DNA of 64,000 nt from Enterocloster clostridioformis. Its GTDB lineage: Bacteria > Bacillota > Clostridia > Lachnospirales > Lachnospiraceae. The notes under the pieces were generated by a model. It saw only the letters and a program-made list of their open reading frames with translations, was not told the origin of the DNA and made no database searches. Positions 26,903 to 36,232 of the stretch are shown piece by piece. The stretch lies in NCBI RefSeq assembly GCF_020297485.1, contig NZ_JAIWZC010000001.1:3720001-3784000 (forward strand). The letters are read 5' to 3'. The translations under genes and the position numbers were made by a program. Each line of letters starts with the position of its first letter. Within the stretch, counting starts at the first letter, position 1.

Positions 26903-28548
26903 AGTCGCAAAAAAAGCTGGACTTTTGGTTCTGGGTCAAGGTACTGGTAGTGGGATTCATGCTTATTTTCCTGTTTTATCCCTTCTGCACCCTGATTACA
27001 CGAAGCTTCTTTTCAAAAAATGCAGCCGGTTTTACCCTGGAGAACTATATCCGGTTCTTTACAAAAAAGTATTATTACAACGCCCTTGGGCGAAGCCTGT
27101 TTGTGTCCGTGGTCACCACACTCACAACATTGGTGGTGGGTGTGCCCATCGCTTATGTCATGTCCAGATATAATGTGGCGGGAAAGCGGTTCATCCACAT
27201 TTTCATCATCATGAGCCTTATGAGCCCGCCCTTTATCGGGGCTTACAGCTGGATTACCCTGTTTGGACGTTCCGGTTTTATCACCAGTCTGTTTGCAAAT
27301 ATCGGCATCCATCTGCCAAGCATTTACGGCAAGATGGGTATTATCATCGTATTTACCTTTAAGCTGTTCCCATATGTGTATCTGTATACCTCAGGGGCCA
27401 TGGGAAGCATTGATTCCAGCCTGGAGGAGGCCGCGGAGAATCTGGGAAGCAATAAGTTTCGCAGGCTGTGGACCATTACCCTTCCGGTGGTGCTTCCGTC
27501 CATCGCGGCTGGAGCCATCATGGTATTCATGACCAGCCTGGCTGATTTCGGAACCCCCATGCTCATCGGCGAGGGCTACATGGTTCTTCCGGTTCTGGTA
27601 TACAATGAATACATGAGTGAGATTGGCGGCAACGCCCATCTGGCCAGCGCACTGTCTGTTATCATCGTGCTCTGTTCCACCACAGTGCTGCTGGTGCAGA
27701 AGTATTATGTATCCAGAAAGAATTACGTCATGACAGCCATGCGTCCGCCAAAGGAAGAGGTGCTTCGCGGATTCAAGCGTTTCCTGGTCACATTCCCTGT
27801 GATGCTGGTTACCTTTGTGGGAATCCTGCCTCAGATTGTGGTGCTCATCACCAGCTTTATCAAATGTGATTTCACGGGCTTCCAGAAAGGGTTCAGCCTG
27901 GGCAGCTATATCACCATATTCAACCGCCTGTGGACCAACATCAGGAATACATTTGTATTTTCCACGGTTGCCATTGTGTTCATCATAGCGCTGGGTATGC
28001 TGATTTCCTATATCGTGGTCCGCCAGAAGGGCGTGGCCGGGCAGCTGATGGACCTAATTATTATGTTTCCGTTTGTCATTCCCGGAGCTGTTCTCGGTAT
28101 CAGCTTAATTGTTGCATTCAATAAGCCTCCAGTGATTCTTACAGGTACGGCCCTGATCATCATTATCGCCTTTGTGGTCAGGAAGCTGCCCTATACGGTT
28201 CGGTCGGGAAGCGCCTTCCTGCAGCAGATGGACCCAAGTGTGGAGGAGGCGTCCATCAGTCTGGGAGTGTCGCCCATGAAGACCTTCGGCAAGGTGACCG
28301 CCAGGCTCATGGCGCCCGGCGTCCTGTCCGGAGCCATCCTCAGCTGGATTACCTGTATCAATGAGCTGTCATCCAGCGTCATGCTCTATGGCGGCAAGAC
28401 AAGTACCATCTCCGTAGCCATCTATACTGAGGTGGTCCGCAACAGCTATGGCACCGCGGCGGCGCTGGCGTCGATTCTGACTGTGAGTACGGTTGTCATG
28501 CTGCTGATATTCCTGAAGGTGAGCAAAGGAAAGGTGTCAATCGTGTAG
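26896..28548 (+). CDS. ABC transporter permease, fused two-domain (FbpB/AfuB type)
   Basis: 550 residues with about twelve membrane segments in two homologous halves. Each half carries an EAA loop for the ATPase: LEEAAENLGSNKFRRLWTITLP and VEEASISLGVSPMKTFGKVTARL. This single-chain layout is typical of ferric iron and related importers. Starts with overlap of the ATPase gene. A terminator-like hairpin follows immediately. Confidence 0.93.
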   Translation: MVKSQKKLDFWFWVKVLVVGFMLIFLFYPFCTLITRSFFSKNAAGFTLENYIRFFTKKYYYNALGRSLFVSVVTTLTTLVVGVPIAYVMSRYNVAGKRFIHIFIIMSLMSPPFIGAYSWITLFGRSGFITSLFANIGIHLPSIYGKMGIIIVFTFKLFPYVYLYTSGAMGSIDSSLEEAAENLGSNKFRRLWTITLPVVLPSIAAGAIMVFMTSLADFGTPMLIGEGYMVLPVLVYNEYMSEIGGNAHLASALSVIIVLCSTTVLLVQKYYVSRKNYVMTAMRPPKEEVLRGFKRFLVTFPVMLVTFVGILPQIVVLITSFIKCDFTGFQKGFSLGSYITIFNRLWTNIRNTFVFSTVAIVFIIALGMLISYIVVRQKGVAGQLMDLIIMFPFVIPGAVLGISLIVAFNKPPVILTGTALIIIIAFVVRKLPYTVRSGSAFLQQMDPSVEEASISLGVSPMKTFGKVTARLMAPGVLSGAILSWITCINELSSSVMLYGGKTSTISVAIYTEVVRNSYGTAAALASILTVSTVVMLLIFLKVSKGKVSIV

Positions 28549-28555
28549 TATGTGC

Positions 28556-28593
28556 AAAAGCCTGAAGCGTTTTGTGGAAACCTTCAGGCTTTT
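28556..28593 (+). terminator. Terminator after the permease gene
   Basis: AAAAGCCTGAAG (28556-28567) pairs with CTTCAGGCTTTT (28582-28593), with its own T-run. The phosphoglucomutase gene starts 25 bp later, so some read-through is likely. Confidence 0.75.
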
Positions 28594-28617
28594 ATGAGGA
28601 AAATGAGGAGAAAACAT

Positions 28618-30057
28618 ATGGTAAAGTTCGGGACGGGCGGCTGGAGAGCCATCATCGGGGAAGAATTTACAAAGGAGAACATACAGAAGCTGGCGCTGGC
28701 CATATGCCTTAAGATGAAGGAAGAAGGCGTGGAGAACCAGGGCGTTGTCATGGGGTATGACAGGCGGTTCCTTTCAAAGGAGGCCATCATATGGTCCTGC
28801 GAAATATTTGGAAACCAGGGAATCAGGGTGTGGTTCGTAAACCGCAGCTCGCCTACTCCCCTGGTAATGTTCTATGTGATGAAGCATGAGCTGAGCTACG
28901 GCATGATGGTGACAGCCAGCCATAATCCGGCCATCTATAACGGAATCAAGGTGTTTACATACGGGGGCCGGGATGCGGATGAGAGACAGACAGCGGAGAT
29001 TGAGTATTACCTGGAACAGGCAGAGAAGCTCTATGAACCCAATGAGGAGGAAAACGGGCAGATGCCGCCTCCATCCTACCTGAAGCTTGTAAGGCAGGGC
29101 ATGGTCAGGGAAATCAATCCCATGAACGAATATCTGGATAACATCATTTCCGTAATTAACATGGACGCCATCAAGGAGCGTGATTTGCGCGTTGCCATTG
29201 ACCCCATGTACGGTGTGAGCCTGACTGCGCTGAGCACCATCCTTTCCGTTGCAAGGTGCACCATAGAAACCATTAATTCCAGGCACGACACCCTGTTTGG
29301 CGGAAAGATGCCGGCGCCCACGGAGCGTACTCTGCGGAATCTCCAGAATTATGTGCTGGACCGGTATTGTGATATCGGCATAGCCACGGACGGGGATGCG
29401 GACAGGCTGGGGGTCATTGATGACCAGGGACATTATCTCCACGCAAACGGCATACTGGTCATGCTCTATTATTACCTGCTGAAATACAAGGGATGGCGGG
29501 GACCTGCTGTGCGCAACCTGGCAACCACCCATGTGCTGGACAAGGTGGCGGAGAGCTTTGGACAGAAATGCTACGAGGTGCCGGTGGGATTCAAGCATAT
29601 ATCCGCGAAAATGCAGGAAACGGATGCCATTATAGGCGGCGAGTCCTCAGGAGGACTGACGGTAAAGGGACATATACACGGAAAGGACGGCATTTATGCG
29701 GCGGCACTTCTGGTGGAGATGATAGCTGTCAGCGGTAAGAAGCTGTCGGAGATTGCGGCGGATATCAGGAAGGAATATGGAGCCATCCATATGGCAGAGC
29801 GGGATTACAGGTTCACGCCTGAGGAAAAGGAACGAATCCATAACATCCTTATGGAGGAAAGGAAACTGCCGGAAATGCCCTTTGAGACAGACCATGTTTC
29901 CTATATGGACGGATGCAAGGTATATTTTAAGAACGGCGGCTGGGTTATCGCCAGATTCTCAGGTACAGAGCCTTTGCTTCGCATATTCTGTGAGATGGAG
30001 CATGAGCCGGATACGGTCAGGGTGTGCAATCTGTTTGAGGAGTATCTGGGACTGTAG
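28618..30057 (+). CDS. Phosphoglucomutase/phosphomannomutase family enzyme
   Basis: 479 residues from the ATG at 28618 (GAGGAG site; the open frame upstream overlaps a terminator and is not coding). FGTGGWR at the N-terminus, active-site serine S101 in TASHNPAIYNG, metal-binding TDGDADRLG, sugar-binding GGESSGGL, and the phosphate-binding FSGTEPLLR near the C-terminus. It interconverts hexose 1- and 6-phosphates. Its place between an importer and a sensing operon may hint at a phosphorylated-sugar ligand, but it may equally be an unrelated housekeeping gene. Confidence 0.93.
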   Translation: MVKFGTGGWRAIIGEEFTKENIQKLALAICLKMKEEGVENQGVVMGYDRRFLSKEAIIWSCEIFGNQGIRVWFVNRSSPTPLVMFYVMKHELSYGMMVTASHNPAIYNGIKVFTYGGRDADERQTAEIEYYLEQAEKLYEPNEEENGQMPPPSYLKLVRQGMVREINPMNEYLDNIISVINMDAIKERDLRVAIDPMYGVSLTALSTILSVARCTIETINSRHDTLFGGKMPAPTERTLRNLQNYVLDRYCDIGIATDGDADRLGVIDDQGHYLHANGILVMLYYYLLKYKGWRGPAVRNLATTHVLDKVAESFGQKCYEVPVGFKHISAKMQETDAIIGGESSGGLTVKGHIHGKDGIYAAALLVEMIAVSGKKLSEIAADIRKEYGAIHMAERDYRFTPEEKERIHNILMEERKLPEMPFETDHVSYMDGCKVYFKNGGWVIARFSGTEPLLRIFCEMEHEPDTVRVCNLFEEYLGL

Positions 30058-30166
30058 GAAACGGACCGGACAGCGGGAGCGGCTGTTTGGGGCAGGCCTG
30101 AAGAAATATTTGAATCAGGGTTAATGAAGTCAAATGTTAAGGGGTTTAAGTATTATTGTACGATGG

Positions 30167-30213
30167 AGGCTGCGGTTTCATTGGCATGAGCCAGTGGGAT
30201 CGCGGCCTTTTTT
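30167..30213 (+). terminator. Terminator after the phosphoglucomutase gene
   Basis: A 19-bp stem with G-U pairs from AGGCTGCG (30167) to CGCGGCCT, loop ATGA, then TTTTTT (30208-30213). The remainder of the gap (30214-30363) shows short stretches that translate like a membrane protein end, but it is broken by stops; no gene is called. Confidence 0.85.
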
Positions 30214-30363
30214 AGCAACGAGGAATATGGAGCACTGTCCATATCCTATGCAACCATTTCCATGATATGCTGTTTCTCCGGAGTGTAGATTGCGGAACAT
30301 GTACCGCAGGCGCTGCAGCGGCGGTCATCCTTATTAAGAGTATCAGGGAAAATCAGGCTCTGG

Positions 30364-31218
30364 TTACAAAACCACAAACCGCACATAGGTCCGGTCATCA
30401 AAACTCCGGTTTCCTTTTACAAGCCCTTTTGTTCCTCTGTTTTCCCGGAGGCACTGAGGGTCCTTTTGCAGCAGTTCATCCAGGGCTTTCTCGCTTTCAG
30501 CCAAGGTGCCCTTTAATACGGGGTAGCCGTCGCTGGACAGCACGACCTGGGTTTGGGGCGGCACCGGATAGACGGATACATGATGAGGCTGGATGGCAAA
30601 ACCGTCAAGCACATCATAACCATAGGGCCGGTCCCGGTTGGCCAGCAGGAACTGGCTGCGCAGCAGAGGAAGGATGCAGGCCCGGCCCGGGTCATGGCGG
30701 GCTAATTCATCCTCGGATCTTCCTAAAATAAGTTCAGCCTGGTTATAGAGACAGCGGATTTCCGCCATGAGGCCGTCAATTTCCTTGCTGTGGGAGTGAA
30801 GGGTATCTCCTATAAGGCACTGACAGTCCCCAAAGGCCCACACCTCCTTTTTCTGACAGCTATACAGGATGACTACTGCCTGGAGCCGTTCCTCAGGGTG
30901 GTCCCTCAGGAAATCGCGGCGGCCGCCGGCGGCCGTTGCCAGGGCCTGGTTTAAATATTCCATTGCAGAAGCGGCGTCAATGCCGGGCTCCATGGTTTTA
31001 AGAGCCTGTGTCAGTATTTCCCTGGCATAGCGCCCGCTGGTCATAGGAGGAAGAAAACCGGCTCCGCCCTCTGACGGCTCCGGCCATGTAAGCTCTCCCT
31101 TGCTGGTGACACCGTCTATGACAGCGATAAAGTCACTGCTGATAAAAAGGCCGTCCTCGCATGTTTGCTGGTCCGGGTATTTGGAGCAGATAAATTGTTC
31201 AATGATTTGGACTCCCAT
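30364..31218 (-). CDS. PP2C-like protein phosphatase family protein
   Basis: 284 residues. Motifs reminiscent of PP2C-type Ser/Thr phosphatases: CEDGLFISSDFIAVIDGVTSKG (metal-binding Asp in the DGVT motif), VWAFGDCQCLIGD, and VVLSSDGYPVLKG, plus a terminal SFDDRTYVRFVV that resembles the DDxT metal site. The match is distant, so substrate and activity are uncertain. It faces the phosphoglucomutase gene and diverges from the second binding-protein operon. Confidence 0.6.
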   Translation of the reverse strand: MGVQIIEQFICSKYPDQQTCEDGLFISSDFIAVIDGVTSKGELTWPEPSEGGAGFLPPMTSGRYAREILTQALKTMEPGIDAASAMEYLNQALATAAGGRRDFLRDHPEERLQAVVILYSCQKKEVWAFGDCQCLIGDTLHSHSKEIDGLMAEIRCLYNQAELILGRSEDELARHDPGRACILPLLRSQFLLANRDRPYGYDVLDGFAIQPHHVSVYPVPPQTQVVLSSDGYPVLKGTLAESEKALDELLQKDPQCLRENRGTKGLVKGNRSFDDRTYVRFVVL

Positions 31219-31302
31219 ATTGTTTGCCTCCGTTTAACGATAATTCCCGCGTTCTGTCTTAAGGGTAACACGGGACGGGAATGATTTCAATGGCTTCGTC
31301 AA

Positions 31303-31331
31303 TGGAAAAATAGGTTTTTCTCTGGTATAAT
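31303..31331 (+). promoter_or_regulatory. Promoter of the binding protein-kinase-regulator operon
   Basis: TGGAAA (31303-31308), 17 bp, TATAAT (31326-31331). The -35 hexamer and spacing are identical to those of the importer promoter at 24416-24444, suggesting shared activation. The AGAATAACAAA repeats are not present here. Confidence 0.6.
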
Positions 31332-31393
31332 GTAGCAAACGGGACTGATTGGCATTGAGGCGCCAATGCCAGGGGGGAGGAACGGACATTAAG

Positions 31394-32545
31394 ATGAAAG
31401 AGACTGTCATGGGTATGAAGGCAGATGTGAGGAGTATGAAGGCGGCTTCGAGGGGGATGAAGGCGGCTGTAAGGAGTATAAAAGCGGCGGCCGCCGGCCC
31501 AGGCAGGGCTGCCGGGGGAAAACGAAAATTCACATTCTCCATCCTGTGCCTTTTCTGCACGGCTGTTCTTTCTTCGTGCCAGTCAGGGCCGGAGACAGCT
31601 CCCATGCCTGCTGTGCCGGACCTGGTTCTCTATACGGCTCAGGAGGAAGAGATATACGAACCCATCATCAAGGAATTTGAGGAGCGAACCAACCTGATGG
31701 TGAAGGTGGAACGGGGGTCCTCCGAGGAAATGACAGGCAGGCTGGAGTATGAGGAGGAAAGGCCGGATTGGGATGTGGTGTTCGGAGTGGGCATAGAGAC
31801 ACTGGAACAGTCTAAGGAACATTGGCAGGTATATAAAAGTCCGGAAGCAGCGTTTATAACAGAGAGCTTCCAATGTGAGGATAACCGGTGGACCAGCTTC
31901 TCCGCCCTGCCCCTGGTCATCATGTACAATACAAATGTGGTGACCTACCGCGAACTGCCGGTGGGATGGAACAGCCTTCTGGAGCCCAGGTGGAAGGGAA
32001 GGATTGCCTTTGTGGACCCGCGTAGGTCTGATGTGTATTCGGCTGCCCTTGTGACGGCTGTCCATACATGGGAGAAAAGGGGGGATTACCTGGAACAGTT
32101 TATGGAAAATCTGGAATACGGCACCCTGAACAGCATGCAGGAAGTAAATGCCGGTATCCTGGATGGGCGGTATTCCCTTGGGGTCACCATGGAGGAGTCC
32201 GCCCAGGCTCTGCTGTCAGAGGGGGCCGACGTGGATTATATCTATCCCCAGGAGGGGACCACGGCCCTTCCGGACGGTACGGCCATTGTAAAGGGATGCT
32301 CGAATCCTGACGCTGCCAGGCAGTTTCTGGATTTTACGGTGAGCAGGGATACCCAGAGGATTCTGGTGTCTGACTTAAACCGCCGTTCCGTGAGAAGCGA
32401 TGTGCCGCCGCTGCCGGGACTTTCTCCCATTGGCAGGCTGCCGTTGATTGAGATGGACCTGGAGGAGCTTACCAGGGAAAAGAAGGACGTACTGGCCAGG
32501 TGGAACGGCATTCTGTCCCGGCGGGAAGGGAGGCCTGTGGAATGA
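31394..32545 (+). CDS. Second substrate-binding lipoprotein, probable sensing partner of the kinase
   Basis: 383 residues from the ATG at 31394 (GGGGGGAGG at 31372-31380); later in-frame ATGs at 31415, 31436 and 31457 are also possible. The long N-terminal extension is built of four 7-residue repeats. It leads into a lipoprotein signal KRKFTFSILCLFCTAVLSSC. The mature part resembles the importer's binding protein (YPQEGTTALPDGTAIVKGC; NRRSVRSDV). Overlap with the kinase gene (ATGA) and absence of its own permease suggest it presents ligand to the sensor rather than to a transporter, as in PgtC-type systems. Confidence 0.85.
   Translation: MKETVMGMKADVRSMKAASRGMKAAVRSIKAAAAGPGRAAGGKRKFTFSILCLFCTAVLSSCQSGPETAPMPAVPDLVLYTAQEEEIYEPIIKEFEERTNLMVKVERGSSEEMTGRLEYEEERPDWDVVFGVGIETLEQSKEHWQVYKSPEAAFITESFQCEDNRWTSFSALPLVIMYNTNVVTYRELPVGWNSLLEPRWKGRIAFVDPRRSDVYSAALVTAVHTWEKRGDYLEQFMENLEYGTLNSMQEVNAGILDGRYSLGVTMEESAQALLSEGADVDYIYPQEGTTALPDGTAIVKGCSNPDAARQFLDFTVSRDTQRILVSDLNRRSVRSDVPPLPGLSPIGRLPLIEMDLEELTREKKDVLARWNGILSRREGRPVE
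31415..31498 (+). repeat. Four 21-bp tandem repeats in the leader of the second binding protein
   Basis: Units begin at 31415, 31436, 31457 and 31478 with ATGAAGGC, ATGAAGGC, ATGAAGGC and ATAAAAGC. They encode MKADVRS, MKAASRG, MKAAVRS and IKAAAAG. The first three units each provide an ATG, and GAGGAGT- or GGGGG-like sequence precedes most of them, so copy number could alter the start site. Confidence 0.85.
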
Positions 32546-34260
32546 AGTGGTACAGGAGACTCTCTTTTAAGGCCAGGGTATTCCTGGGCTGCCTTCTGGT
32601 GGCTTTGGTGCCCCTTACATTTTCAAGTGTTGTGATGATGCGTCTGTTTACAGCCTCAATCAACCGTCAGATAACCGTGGACGGAAACCAGCAGCTGGAA
32701 GAAGTCAGGGAACGGTTTACCCAGCTGTTAGAGAATTGCCAGAAAGCCTGTGAAACGCTGACAGAGGACGGTTCCGCGGCCTGGGTCATGATTGACAATA
32801 AGACCATAGAGTTCCAGAAGGATTTGTATTTGTCCATGTACCAGGCGGTTCAGGAGATTTACAGCCATGCGCAGTTTTGCATCTACGACGCTGGCGGAAA
32901 ACTGCGTTTTACGACGGATACAGCGCCTAAGAGCAGCCGTCTGCCTGTGAATTGGGGACTGCTCAACAAGGCGTCGGAGGAACAGGGAATCACCTATTAC
33001 AGGACGGACCCTTACCTGCCGTCATCCGGCAGCGACGTTCTGATGCAGGGTGCATTCTCTCTGGAGAGCACCCATGGTGCCAGAACCGGGTATGTGGTGC
33101 TGAACTTTACCAGGGAAAATTTCGACAACGTGCTGAACGGTTTTTATTCGTCCGGCGATACGCTGCTGGTACTGGATTCCCACCAAAAGCCCCTTTACTG
33201 TTCCAGGCCGGAATACGGGGAGCGTGAAATCAGTGATATTATAGGGCACACCATATCGGGCCAGGGCGGGACGGAGAAAAAGGGGGTTTATACCAAATAT
33301 CTGTGGACCAGGGAACCTTCCCAGGGCTTCTACATCCTGCTGCGCTGTTCGGCACCCATCAGCGCCCCGGCCGTGCGCACCATGGGTACGGTTAGCCTTG
33401 CGCTGTCCGGCCTGGGACTGGTGCTCTGCCTCCTCATAGCAGGCGCGTTGTCCCGGAGCATCGGCCAGCCGGTGAGCCTGTTGGACAAGGCCATGGCAAA
33501 GGTGAAGAAGGGGGATTTGTCCATCCGCATCCGCACCAACCGTCAGGATGAACTGGGCAGGCTGACAGAAAGCTTTAACCAGATGACCGGGGACCTTCAG
33601 AAGTACCTGGATGATACGGTGCAGAAGCAGAAGGATTTAAATAAGACCACCCTCAGGCTGTATCAGACCCAGCTGAATCCCCATTTCCTCTATAATACCC
33701 TGGATTCCATCAAATGGAGCGCCAGGATCAACCAGGTGCCTGAGATTGCGGTGCTGGCGGAAAATCTGGCTGTCATCCTGAGAAAGAGCATATCCAGCCG
33801 GCCCTTCATCACCCTGAGGGAGGAGTTGGAGACCATCGAGAGCTATGTGGAGATACAGAAAATACGTTTTACAGGACGGTTCCTGTATGAGACAGAGATA
33901 CCGGATCAGCTGGAGGACTGTATGGTGCCCAAGATGATATTGCAGCCCCTGGTTGAGAACGCCATCATCCATGGGCTGGAAGGATGCGAGCACGGCTACA
34001 TCTGCATTTACGCGTTCCAGAAAGAGGGAATACTGAACATATCGGTGACTGACGACGGATGCGGCATGAGCCGGGGGATGGCGGACTGGATTAACAGCGG
34101 CGCTCCGGCAAAGAGGGACGGCCATCTGGGATTATACAATGTTATCAACATATTGAAAATATATTACGGACAGGAGTATGGTATGAAGGCAGCTGTCACG
34201 GAGGATGGGACTACCGTCACCCTCAGGCTGCCGGTTCAGAAGGAGGTACCGGATGTATAA
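32542..34260 (+). CDS. Sensor histidine kinase, YesM/LytS-type (HPK7)
   Basis: 572 residues from the ATG at 32542, overlapping the binding-protein stop. First membrane helix about residues 14-34, extracellular sensor region to about 285, second helix about 286-310, HAMP domain (SIRIRTNRQDELGRLTESFNQM), phospho-acceptor His381 in QTQLNPHFLYNTLDSIKW, then the ATPase domain (LVENAIIHGLEG; DDGCGM; GHLGLYNV). Works with the AraC-type regulator overlapping downstream. The extracellular domain is placed to sense the lipoprotein encoded upstream. Confidence 0.95.
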   Translation: MKWYRRLSFKARVFLGCLLVALVPLTFSSVVMMRLFTASINRQITVDGNQQLEEVRERFTQLLENCQKACETLTEDGSAAWVMIDNKTIEFQKDLYLSMYQAVQEIYSHAQFCIYDAGGKLRFTTDTAPKSSRLPVNWGLLNKASEEQGITYYRTDPYLPSSGSDVLMQGAFSLESTHGARTGYVVLNFTRENFDNVLNGFYSSGDTLLVLDSHQKPLYCSRPEYGEREISDIIGHTISGQGGTEKKGVYTKYLWTREPSQGFYILLRCSAPISAPAVRTMGTVSLALSGLGLVLCLLIAGALSRSIGQPVSLLDKAMAKVKKGDLSIRIRTNRQDELGRLTESFNQMTGDLQKYLDDTVQKQKDLNKTTLRLYQTQLNPHFLYNTLDSIKWSARINQVPEIAVLAENLAVILRKSISSRPFITLREELETIESYVEIQKIRFTGRFLYETEIPDQLEDCMVPKMILQPLVENAIIHGLEGCEHGYICIYAFQKEGILNISVTDDGCGMSRGMADWINSGAPAKRDGHLGLYNVINILKIYYGQEYGMKAAVTEDGTTVTLRLPVQKEVPDV

Positions 34261-35014
34261 AGTCATTGTGGTGGAAGACGAGACAATGGTCAGGCGGGGG
34301 ATTATCCTGACCATTGACTGGGCGGCCCTGGACTGTGTGATTGCAGGGGAGGCTGCGAACGGGGAGGAAGGGGCAGAGCTGGCGGTCCGCCTGTCCCCGG
34401 ATATAATTGTGACGGATGTGAAGATGCCCAGAATGGACGGCGTGGAGATGATAACAAAACTGCGGGAACAGGGCTGCCGCGCCAAATTTATTATCCTGAC
34501 CGCCTACAGCGATTTTAAATACGCCCAGAGCGCCCTGAGGCTGGGAGTCAGCGATTATCTACTGAAGCCTTTGAGGGACGGAGATTTGGAACATGCGGTG
34601 GGGCACATCAGAGAGCGGATGGAAGAACGCCCGCCAAGGGAGGAGGAAACAGACGCTGCCCCGGTCCTGCGCTTTCATTCCGATAAAAAATCCAAGAACA
34701 AGTATGTGGAGGCGGCCACCCGGTATATCAGGGAACATTACCGGGAAGATATCACCATCAGTACCGTAGCCGCTTTTCTGGAAATCAGCGAGGGATACTT
34801 AAGCAGAGTCTTTAAGAAGGAAACCGACTACACCTTTACCAACTATCTGGCCTATTACCGGATGCAGATTGCCATGAACCTGTTAAAGGACTGCAGGGTA
34901 AAGGTATACGAGGTGGCGGACCAGGTGGGATATTCAGATACAGCCTATTTCAGCGCGCAGTTTAAGAAGATACTGGGGGTATCACCGTCGGAGTATCAGG
35001 ACAGGTGCAGATAG
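34253..35014 (+). CDS. AraC-type response regulator (YesN-like)
   Basis: 253 residues from the ATG at 34253, which overlaps the kinase stop. Receiver domain with VVEDE and the phosphorylated Asp55 in VTDVKMPRMDG, LTAYSDF and KPL; AraC-type double helix-turn-helix in the C-terminal 100 residues (ITISTVAAFLEISEGYLSRVFKKE; VYEVADQVGYSDTAYFSAQFKK). Such regulators bind direct repeats about 20 bp apart next to the -35, as found upstream of the importer at 24385. Confidence 0.95.
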   Translation: MYKVIVVEDETMVRRGIILTIDWAALDCVIAGEAANGEEGAELAVRLSPDIIVTDVKMPRMDGVEMITKLREQGCRAKFIILTAYSDFKYAQSALRLGVSDYLLKPLRDGDLEHAVGHIRERMEERPPREEETDAAPVLRFHSDKKSKNKYVEAATRYIREHYREDITISTVAAFLEISEGYLSRVFKKETDYTFTNYLAYYRMQIAMNLLKDCRVKVYEVADQVGYSDTAYFSAQFKKILGVSPSEYQDRCR

Positions 35015-35090
35015 CTGCAACAGTCCGGACAGGTTATAATAAACAGGGAAAGCAGGGAAAAATGTAGTACTATACATTGAAAAATTCTTA

Positions 35091-35099
35091 TGCTATACT
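35091..35099 (+). promoter_or_regulatory. Possible extended -10 promoter for holB-ricT
   Basis: TGCTATACT is an extended -10 element about 110 bp upstream of holB; no good -35 is visible. The gap 35015-35207 has no other recognisable feature. Confidence 0.35.
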
Positions 35100-35207
35100 T
35101 ATTGAGGATGTCTGTCCCTGCCGGGATGGAGGTCCGGATATACCGGTTTAGGGCATTTTCAGGATTTTTGGAAACCAGGCCGGCAGCGTAAGGGGGAACC
35201 AATCACT

Positions 35208-36197
35208 ATGTTGGGATTTAACGATATATTAGGACATGAACAAATAAAGGAACATTTCCGCAACGCAGTGCAGACAGGGAAGGTTTCCCATGCTTATATA
35301 CTGAGCGGCGAGGCAGGCATGGGAAGGAAATCCCTGGCTAACGCATTTGCCCTCAGCCTGCTTTGCGAGAAGGGGACGGCAAAGCCCTGTATGCAGTGCC
35401 ATGCCTGCAGGCAGGTACTTTCCGGAAACCACCCGGATCTTATTTACGTGACACATGAAAAGCCCGCCAGCATCGGCGTGGACGATATAAGGGAGCAGAT
35501 TAATGATACCATCCAGGTACGTCCCTACAGCAGTTATTATAAGATATATATAGTGGATGAGGCGGAGAAGATGACCGTACAGGCGCAGAATGCCCTTCTT
35601 AAGACCATTGAAGAGCCCCCTGCCTATGCAGTTATCCTGCTTTTGACCACCAATCAGGACGCGTTCCTGCCCACCATCCTGTCAAGGTGTGTGCAGCTTA
35701 AGCTGAAGCCCTTAAAGGATTCTGTGGTGAAGGAATATCTGGTTCAGTCTCTGGGAGAAAATGAGAGCGAGGCTGATATTTATGCCGCTTTTGCCAGGGG
35801 CAATCTGGGCAAGGCCATCCATCTGGCCCGGTCAGAGGCGTTTGGGGTGATGTACAGGGAGATGCTCCATCTCCTGAAGCACATCAAGGATACGGATATA
35901 TCCGGGCTTTTAGACTACATCCACAAGGTTAAGGAGGAGAACCTGGATATCCGGGAATGCCTGGACTTTATGCAGATGTGGTACAGGGATATCCTGATGT
36001 ATAAAACCACAAAGGATATTAACCTGCTGATATTCAAGGATGAATTCTCCGCTGTCAAGAGTATCAGCACCACAAGCGGCTATGACGGTCTGGAGAAAAT
36101 TCTGGAAGCCATTGACAAGGCCAGAATCAGGCTGGACGCCAACGTGAACACCGAACTGGTCATGGAGCTGATGCTTCTTACCATGAAGGAGAATTAG
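35208..36197 (+). CDS. holB: DNA polymerase III delta' subunit
   Basis: 329 residues. Clamp-loader AAA+ fold: FNDILGHEQIKEHFRNAVQTGKVSHAYILSGEAGMGR at the N-terminus, a zinc-binding group of cysteines (CEKG...CMQCHAC), YKIYIVDEAEKMTVQAQNALLKTIEEPP (Walker B/SRC region) and the arginine SRC motif (LSRCVQLKL). It loads the sliding clamp. As in many Firmicutes, it is followed by ricT and a tRNA methyltransferase gene, then rsmI. Confidence 0.95.
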   Translation: MLGFNDILGHEQIKEHFRNAVQTGKVSHAYILSGEAGMGRKSLANAFALSLLCEKGTAKPCMQCHACRQVLSGNHPDLIYVTHEKPASIGVDDIREQINDTIQVRPYSSYYKIYIVDEAEKMTVQAQNALLKTIEEPPAYAVILLLTTNQDAFLPTILSRCVQLKLKPLKDSVVKEYLVQSLGENESEADIYAAFARGNLGKAIHLARSEAFGVMYREMLHLLKHIKDTDISGLLDYIHKVKEENLDIRECLDFMQMWYRDILMYKTTKDINLLIFKDEFSAVKSISTTSGYDGLEKILEAIDKARIRLDANVNTELVMELMLLTMKEN

Positions 36198-36232
36198 AAC
36201 GTGTCAGGGCTGTAAGAGAAGGAGAACACAGA

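Noticed and set aside
30214..30363. Degraded membrane-protein gene after the phosphoglucomutase terminator
   Set aside because: Short stretches look hydrophobic but are broken by stops in all frames; not enough to name a gene.
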